From: Microcyclospora pomicola
Taxonomy: Eukaryota; Ascomycota; Dothideomycetes; Capnodiales
Direction: 5' to 3'
DNA length: 64,000 nucleotides
Assembly (NCBI GenBank): GCA_002786065.1
Contig: NHNY01000032.1
Location: forward strand, 62,001-126,000
The notes below the pieces were generated by a model. The model made no database searches, was not told where the DNA came from, and saw only the letters and a program-made list of their open reading frames with translations. The translations under genes were made by a program, and so were the position numbers. Shown piece after piece: positions 57,813-64,000 of this stretch (its first letter is position 1; every line of letters starts with the position of its first letter).

Positions 57813-60800
57813 ATGAGTCCCCAAAGGTAAGTCCATTTGCATGGTGATGCGACTAGAGTCGTCTTGACCACTGATATGATGCCATCTTGTAGTAGTATGC
57901 TCTGGCAGAAGGCACACGATGCCTTGCGTGAGAAGGATAAGGCCGTCATACCGCCGGGTTTTGCGACAAAGCCGGAAGAGCTAGTTGTCGACCTCGAAAC
58001 ATGGATCTCACAATCTAAAGGCAAACCAGTAAAATTGCCAAGCGGAGAGATGCTCTTCGTGCGAGATGTGCTTCAAAAAGTCTCTCGATGGACCAAACGG
58101 TTTATTGAAGTTGGAGACGTAGCTGTGCAATACGACCCGGGCCATGCGGCCTTGCCATGGGCTCTAGTACGGCTTGTTCTGCAGGTAGGACGTTTGCATG
58201 GGCATACTTCCAGACTCTGGCTCATGACATATACTAGATGTCGATCAACAACCTCGAGAAACATGCTGCAGTGCTAGAAGGCATCGAGAAGATCTCTTAC
58301 TACCTGGTATGGAGCAAGATTGAAGAAGCCTGTCTGACGGTCCCATTCGACGCAAATGCTCAGCTTGAACTCGAATTCGTTCACCTCTACACCACAATAC
58401 TTACGTTCATAGCACGCTCTTTACGCTTTCTTCGCAATAAACCACGTAAGTACAACGCTAGATGAGAGGTACCTAGAGTTGCGCTAATACTCATATAGAG
58501 CGTATCGCCCAAGCCTTTTTCTCGACAGGCTCGAAGTTCAACGAAGATGTCGTGAAAATGGCTAGCACGCAACGGTCGATCGCGAGTTACACCCAGCAGA
58601 TTTCCAATCAGAACCATCAGGAGCAGTATGCTGAGATTCTGAGGATCAGAGATCAGCTCACAGAGCTCGAGAAACCTGTTTTAAGGCTCGAGAGAGCAGT
58701 TCAATCTGCGTCAGATATCTTGAACCGCAACGAGAAGCAGAGTATTCTGGACTGGGCGTCCGAGATTCCTTTCCAGAAACACTTCAAAGTGGCTCGAGAG
58801 AAGGCGCTTACTGGCACTGGAACATGGCTATTCAAAGACGACCAATTCACTACTTGGCAGAATTGCAGCCGTTCTCAAATACTCTGGCTCCACGGTAGTG
58901 TAGGATCCGGCAAGAGCACGTTGATGTGAGCAAAGAGTAGCCGACAAGGCTGAACGACAACTACGCTAACCTACGTTTAGTTCTATGATCATCCAGTCCC
59001 TAGTAGAAGCGCACGAGACTCGGCAGGCGCCTTATCCGGTGTACTTCTTCTGTTCGAGAAGCACTGCTGAATCAGAGCGCGCGGATCCAGAATACATACT
59101 GCGCTCCCTAATGCGACAAGTGTCCGACCTTCCGGGAGGTCCACCTCTGCATCACGCGCTCAAGGACAGATTCGAAAAGCGCCGTGTCGCCGGCGACGTA
59201 TCGGCTGACGAAGCTTCCAACATCATAGTCGACACAATTGAAAGCCGCCCACTGACGTATATCATGATCGACGCGCTAGACGAATGCGACCGCCAGAAGC
59301 GAGAGATCTTGATCGATGCTGTGAAGCACATCGTTGCGAGATCACACAGCCTTGTAAAAGTGTTTGTTACGAGCAGAGATAACCATTGGGATATCGTACA
59401 CTCGATGAACGGCTATCCAGCCTTATGTATCGATGCATCCCGGAACCACGAAGATATACGTCGCTTTGTCCAGCACAGTGTTCATAACGCAATCCACAAA
59501 AAGAAGCTGCTTCGTACCGAAAGCGTATCGCAGGACTTGCGACAGAGGATCGAAGACAGCCTCTGTGAGGGCGCTGCAGGCATGTAAGTACACATCTCTT
59601 TTTAGCACTACACAAGGCTGGCAAGCATTGATCTGATCTAATGTGGATTTGTAGGTTCCGCTGGGTCGAGTTGCAATTGAACTACCTGTATACGATACAA
59701 ATGCGCCGTGTACTGATTGAGCGTCTAGACAAGCTGCCACCAGGCTTAGAGCAAATATACACTGAACTCTATGAACACAACATGCAACAGCTCGGCGAAG
59801 AGCAAGCGCAGGTGGTGAGACGGATACTTTCGTGGCTACTCGTGGCGCAAAGACCTCTTACTACCTCTGAACTGTGCTGCCTGGTATGCGCACCAGACGA
59901 GCCCGACATCTCTACAGAAACTGTTCTTGACATGTGCTTCGATTTAGTCAGGCTTGATAAGGGGCAAGATCAGTTCAGATTGTCGCACTTATCAGTCCGA
60001 GAATTTCTAGAGAAAAGGAAGAGTGAATTTGCACAAGTATCGTTGCATTGCATGGCGACGTCGGCGTGCCTTCATCTGATATTGAGACACGATGCCCTCG
60101 TAGCATTAGAATATGCTGACGTACACTGGCCCATTCACGCAGAAGATGCAACCAGAAATAGCGGCGGATCACACATCGCCCGACAAATTGATGCATTGCT
60201 TACTACCAAATCAAACAAGTTCGCCAAGTGGAACGATAGAATGCTCCAAGCACAAAAAAATAAGCGACCATGGGAGTTGGTGCCCGCTGAGCGAAGGATA
60301 TCGCAAACCATCTTGAATACAGCCAGTTCTCTACATGTTACAGCGTGCTTCGGCCTAACGACGCATCTGCAAGAAGTCATTGCAAGCCTCGAGGATCTCG
60401 GCGATCTCGAGATGAAAAACAAGGACAGAGAAGGTGCACTTTATTTAGCGTCCCAACATGGTCATCTCGAAAATGTCCGAGTGCTGCTGGAGAAAGGCGC
60501 AGATATCAACGCGCAGGGAGGCAAGTACGGCAAGGCACTCCAGGCTGCATCATCAGAGGGTCACAGCGAGACGGTGAAGCTGCTGCTCGAGAAGGGCGCA
60601 GATGTCAACGGGCAGGGAGGCATCTACACCAATGCACTCGATGCAGCTTCGCTCAAGGGTCACAGCGAGACGGTGAAGCTGCTGCTGGAGAAGGGCGCAG
60701 ATGTCAACGGGCAGGGAGGCTACTTCGGCGACGCACTCCAGGCTGCATCATCTAAAGGTCACAGCGAGACGGTGAAGCTGCTGCTGGAGAAAGGCGCAGA

Positions 60801-62338
60801 TGTCAACGCGCAGGGAGGCAAGTACGGCAAGGCACTCCAGGCTGCATCATCAGAGGGTCACAGCGAGACGGTGAAGCTGCTGCTGGAGAAAGGCGCGGAT
60901 GTCAACGCGCAGGGAGGCATCTACACCAATGCACTCCAGGCTGCATCATATAGAGGTCACAGCGAGACGGTGAAGCTGCTGCTGGAGAAGGGCGCAGATG
61001 TCAACGTGCAGGGAGGCTACTTCGGCGACGCACTCCAGGCTGCATCATATGGAGGTCACAGCGAGACGGTGAAGCTGCTGCTGGAGAAAGGCGTAGATGT
61101 CAACGCGCAGGGAGGCAAGTACGGCAACGCACTCCAGGCTGCATCATTAGAGGGTCACAGCGAGACGGTGAAGCTGCTGCTAGAGAAAGGCGCGGATGTC
61201 AACGCGCAGGGAGGCTACTTCGGCAACGCACTCCAGGCTGCATTATTAGAGGGTCACAGCGAGACGGTGAAGCTGCTACTAGAGAAAGGCGCAGATGTCA
61301 ACGCGCAGGGAGGCGAGTACGGCAACGCACTCCAGGCTGCATCATTAGAGGGTCACAGCGAGACGGTGAAGCTGCTGCTAGAGAAAGGCGCGGATGTTAA
61401 CGCGCAGGGAGGCTACTTCGGCGACGCACTCCAGGCTGCATTATATAGAGGTCACCGCGAGATCGTGAAGCTGCTGCTCGAGAAGGGCGCAGATGTCAAC
61501 GCGCAGGGAGGCTACTTCGGCGACGCACTCCAGGCTGCATCATATAGAGGTCACAGCGAGACGGTGAAGCTGCTGCTAGAGAAAGGCGCAGATGTCAACG
61601 GGCAGGGAGGCTACTTCGGCGACGCACTCCAGGCTGCATCATATGGAGGTCACAGCGAGACGGTGAAGCTGCTGCTGGAGAAAGGCGCGGATGTCAACGC
61701 GCAGGGAGGCATCTACACCAATGCGCTCTATGCAGCTTCGCTCAATGGTCACAGCGAGATTGTCCAACTATTAGAAGCCAGTGGAATTCTTCTCCATCAC
61801 TCTAATTATGACAGCCTGGGGCGATCAACAATGCAGATGTCGGCTTCATACGGATACTGCAGCGGGATAGAAAGCGCCATGGCTAAAGGATGTGATGTCA
61901 ATGAGACCGACAACCAGCAATGGACTGCTCTACACTGGGCTGCATATTTCGGTAAGGCAGAGGTGGTCCAACTACTTCTGCGATTCGGCGCAGACGAGGC
62001 TAAGCGAGATTGGCAAGGCTGGACACCGCAACAAATCGCCGTCTTCTCAGGTCACCAACAGACCGCACATCTTTTCAGCACGTCAAGCAATGCACCTAGC
62101 GATCATCCTGCTCGTGGAGGAGTCCGTGGCTATTGCGATTGCTGTGGGCACGTAAGTCGAACCAATCGATCATCGAGCAACAAGCTCTTCAGATATGCTA
62201 AGCGTTCTATAGGACTTGGTGGACATCCAGCATCACTGCACTGTGTGTCATGTCCCTCCAGGATATGATCTCTGTTTTCGCTGCATCCAGGATGTAGATG
62301 TTTTACACCCGGAGCATGTCTTCACGACTACGTTCTGA
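57813..62338 (+). CDS. NLR-type NACHT-ankyrin receptor with C-terminal ZZ finger
   Basis: Seven exons, 57813-57826, 57893-58184, 58238-58445, 58499-58925, 58981-59583, 59655-62151 and 62213-62338, give about 1388 aa. An alternative start at 57876 skips the tiny first exon. The N-terminal domain includes VGDVAVQYDPGHAALPWALV, typical of the domain before NACHT in fungal STAND proteins. NACHT has Walker A GSVGSGKST (about 304-312) and Walker B YIMIDALDE (about 408-416). A winged-helix-like part (WLLVAQRPLTTSELCCLV, LSHLSVREFLE) follows. Then come about 17 ankyrin repeats from near residue 770, thirteen of them almost identical. The end is a ZZ zinc finger: CDCCGH, CTVC, CFRC and the final HPEHVF. 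Such proteins sense non-self and trigger cell death or defence in fungi. The array suggests a fast-changing recognition surface; the ZZ may be an effector or decoy module. Confidence 0.9.
60517..61803 (+). repeat. Thirteen tandem 99-bp ankyrin-coding units
   Basis: Units start every 99 bp from 60517; the thirteenth begins at 61705 and its end diverges. Each encodes 33 residues around HSETVKLLLEKGADVNAQGG. Differences cluster at unit positions 3-6 (KYGK, IYTN, YFGD, YFGN, EYGN), 13-14 (SE, LK, SK, YR, YG, LE) and 32 (A, G, V). Units 1-3 and 4-6 show the same K-I-Y order, a 297-bp higher period. The near-identity at DNA level points to recent duplication or gene conversion. Confidence 0.95.
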
Positions 62339-64000
62339 TACTGAAGGTAGGAGCGACACTGTTACATCTCATGTCAGAAAGCACATTACGACGTTCACTA
62401 CTATCAAATGTGATCATGCTTCTCTTCCACCCGTGGAACCTTTCCCCAACTTTTGCTATGACGGCGAGACGCACCTATGGACAAACTTGCTCTTCCAACC
62501 GCAACGCGCACCGCTGCTTTACGGCCTTATGCCAAGATATGCCGCAGCAGAGAAGGAAGGTGACACTTTTGTTTTTGCGTCGCAAGCGACCGTAGAGACA
62601 CTACCATCTGGTCGTAGGAGGGAGATCGCTCACATCTGCAGCAACGTACAGATCCATCTCCAGACTGTGCTACGACGGGATGGCCGTGACCTGGAAAGGG
62701 CAGATCCGCGAAGGCGTACGCATGTCGACAGACTGGAAGAGGGATTGGCGAAAGGAGGGACGAGGGAGAGTGACTCATACTGGTCTAACGATAGCGGCGA
62801 CCCTTACTGCTCGAGTTTCGAGATTCAGGATGTTGAAACAACGCTCAGCGCTGCTGATGTCGAACAGGCTTGTGGATACTCAAACACATGACTCGCGTAA
62901 GGTTGAGAGAGCCTCTCTTCGGCCGCAATGCACTATGTAGCTGCTTCATGATAACGCCGGCTATTGCGGCGACGCCCGATCTGCTGCCTGCCCCTCCAAG
63001 TCTTGGCAAGTACCGTTCGTCGCATGCTCAAACCCTGCAGTAGCAGCAAGCAACCCAGAAACAATACATTCGCAAAGCGGGATCTGTCGCGGTAGACGTA
63101 TCGAAACCCTTGCTAAGACTTGGGAGCAGTTGGGCCGCTGCAAATGGCTATAGACCGAAGAATACACTAATGCACAGATTGGCAAGCAATGCACCTGCGC
63201 GTTCTTTTGCCAAGAAGATTGGGTGTAAGATCTTTGGACCAGCACGAAAGCAAGCGGGATAGATGCAGGATAGGTTAAGGAAGGCAATGCCTTATTGCTG
63301 AACATGACGTCTCTAAGTTGTGAGAGATACGTGGTAATGAAGTGTGAGGTACTTGATGGTGCATTCCGCTACGCAGGGTCTCCGTTAAGCGGGGATGGGG
63401 GTTACCTACTTTACTTTACAGTGTGGTTGGCAGTGCAGAACAACATCTGAGATAATGCCTCGTGCAACATGTTGAATGCGAGTCAAATGTACCATGCCCT
63501 AGATCTTATATGATACAGACATAAGCACAAGCAGTTCTGTTCTGCGGTGTACCTAGGTATGCGACACTCTTTTGTCTCTGTGAAAACAGTGGGGCGAACC
63601 CGTCGGATATTCATGCTAGCGCGCCATTGACCAGCGGACTTCCCAATGGTCATGACTTCTTCCGACATTACATTCATGTCAGGGGGAGTCGATATCGTTC
63701 AAGAAGATGCGCGTACGCTTGACGGCACGAAGGCTTTGCACTGTGGCAGATGACCTCGCGACCTGAAATCCCCTGTGATCCATCGCAGGCTACGCGTCTG
63801 CCGCGCCATTCCATCCCTTGTGGGATACAAATCCGCTTTCTTTGGGGTTCGCTCTTCAGCCTTCATTCTGGGCACTTCGACTTTCTCGCGCGACCTCTGT
63901 ATTTCTGAATCCATGGACATGCCGGATGCCGGGCCCCAGGCATCAACGAGGAACAATGCCCACCGTCGTCCATCATTCAAATTCACCTCTGCTCAATCAA
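62339..64000. other. Region downstream of the NLR, no gene recognised
   Basis: 1.66 kb to the window end. A 197-codon frame at 62298-62891 overlaps the NLR end and has no domain. A 95-codon minus-strand frame at 63699-63986 also has none. The right 41-bp inverted repeat lies at 63364-63404. Nothing else is recognised. Confidence 0.5.
63364..63404 (-). repeat. Right copy of the 41-bp inverted repeat flanking the NLR
   Basis: Read on the minus strand it begins TAACCCCCATCCCCGC and matches the left copy (57175-57215) at 38 of 41 bases. The outer ends of the two copies are about 6.23 kb apart, with the whole NLR gene between them. Confidence 0.8.

Noticed and set aside
57356-57826. 157-codon frame just before the NLR as an extra first exon
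   Set aside because: It ends at a good GT donor but in phase 0, while the next exon needs phase 2, and its sequence is not domain-like. Another frame with a short ATG leader at 57813 fits better.
60345-60755. 136-codon frame through the ankyrin array in another phase
   Set aside because: It is a repeated out-of-frame reading of the 99-bp units, not a separate gene.
60517-61803. Tandem array considered as a CRISPR or satellite
   Set aside because: The period is exactly 33 codons, the frame is open throughout and it encodes ankyrin repeats. There are no unique spacers.
62298-62891. 197-codon plus-strand frame after the NLR
   Set aside because: It starts inside the ZZ-coding exon in another frame, has no recognisable domain and no promoter space. 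I leave it as non-coding, though expression data could change this.
63699-63986. 95-codon minus-strand frame at the window end
   Set aside because: Basic, low-information sequence with no domain; possible only as an end exon of a gene outside the window.
1-64000. tRNA, rRNA and transposon genes
   Set aside because: A visual scan found no tRNA-like T-loop or cloverleaf, no rRNA block and no reverse transcriptase or transposase motif. A covariance-model search could still find a small RNA.

Overview
The window reads as a gene-dense nuclear segment of a filamentous ascomycete (Pezizomycotina, most likely a dothideomycete). The evidence is short introns of roughly 48-100 nt with GTAAGT-like donors and CTRAC branch sites, an intron-rich nuclear ATP1, Zn2Cys6, C2H2 and bZIP regulators, a dapB-type dipeptidyl aminopeptidase and a NACHT-ankyrin NLR. 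No reverse transcriptase, transposase, rRNA, tRNA or CRISPR array was recognised. Exon models were built by hand from splice signals and reading phase, and each spliced total is a multiple of three.

Layout. 1-14.5 kb is mostly housekeeping: a Sel1-repeat Dsf2-like protein (cut by the window start), a bZIP factor with a hydrophobic segment, a 3.2-kb gene-poor stretch, CGR1, ATP1 with 11 exons including a 5-nt microexon, an Mpo1-like dioxygenase divergent from ATP1, and RPB7. 15.6-17.6 kb holds an unrecognised protein. 18.5-26.5 kb looks like a small accessory cluster: an FAD monooxygenase divergent from a Zn2Cys6 regulator, then an FSH1-type serine hydrolase and an MFS exporter. The exporter promoter carries a perfect 20-bp palindrome centred on TCCGCGGA. 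26.7-34 kb has a HECT_2/E2-binding protein whose coding end overlaps a convergent hypothetical gene, then a three-finger C2H2 factor. 35-47 kb has a polytopic membrane protein, a GPI-type surface protein, dapB and the PP2A B subunit. 47-57 kb has a 1047-residue hypothetical protein, a SHE3-like coiled-coil protein, a secreted subtilase with KR sites after its catalytic domain, and a conserved hypothetical.

The most exciting locus is 57.8-62.3 kb: an NLR with N-terminal domain, NACHT, ankyrin array and ZZ finger. Its ankyrin array holds 13 almost identical 99-bp units that differ at a few codon positions. Many differences are CpA-to-TpA (or TpG-to-TpA) changes, the signature of repeat-induced point mutation. 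The locus lies between two 41-bp inverted repeats (38/41 identical) about 6.2 kb apart. This looks like a rapidly diversifying recognition receptor, possibly on or beside a mobile segment.

How genes may work together: the 18.5-26.5 kb set could oxidise, hydrolyse and export a small molecule under its own regulator. dapB and the KR-containing subtilase both belong to the secretory and proteolytic pathway. The rest are ordinary single-copy cellular genes.
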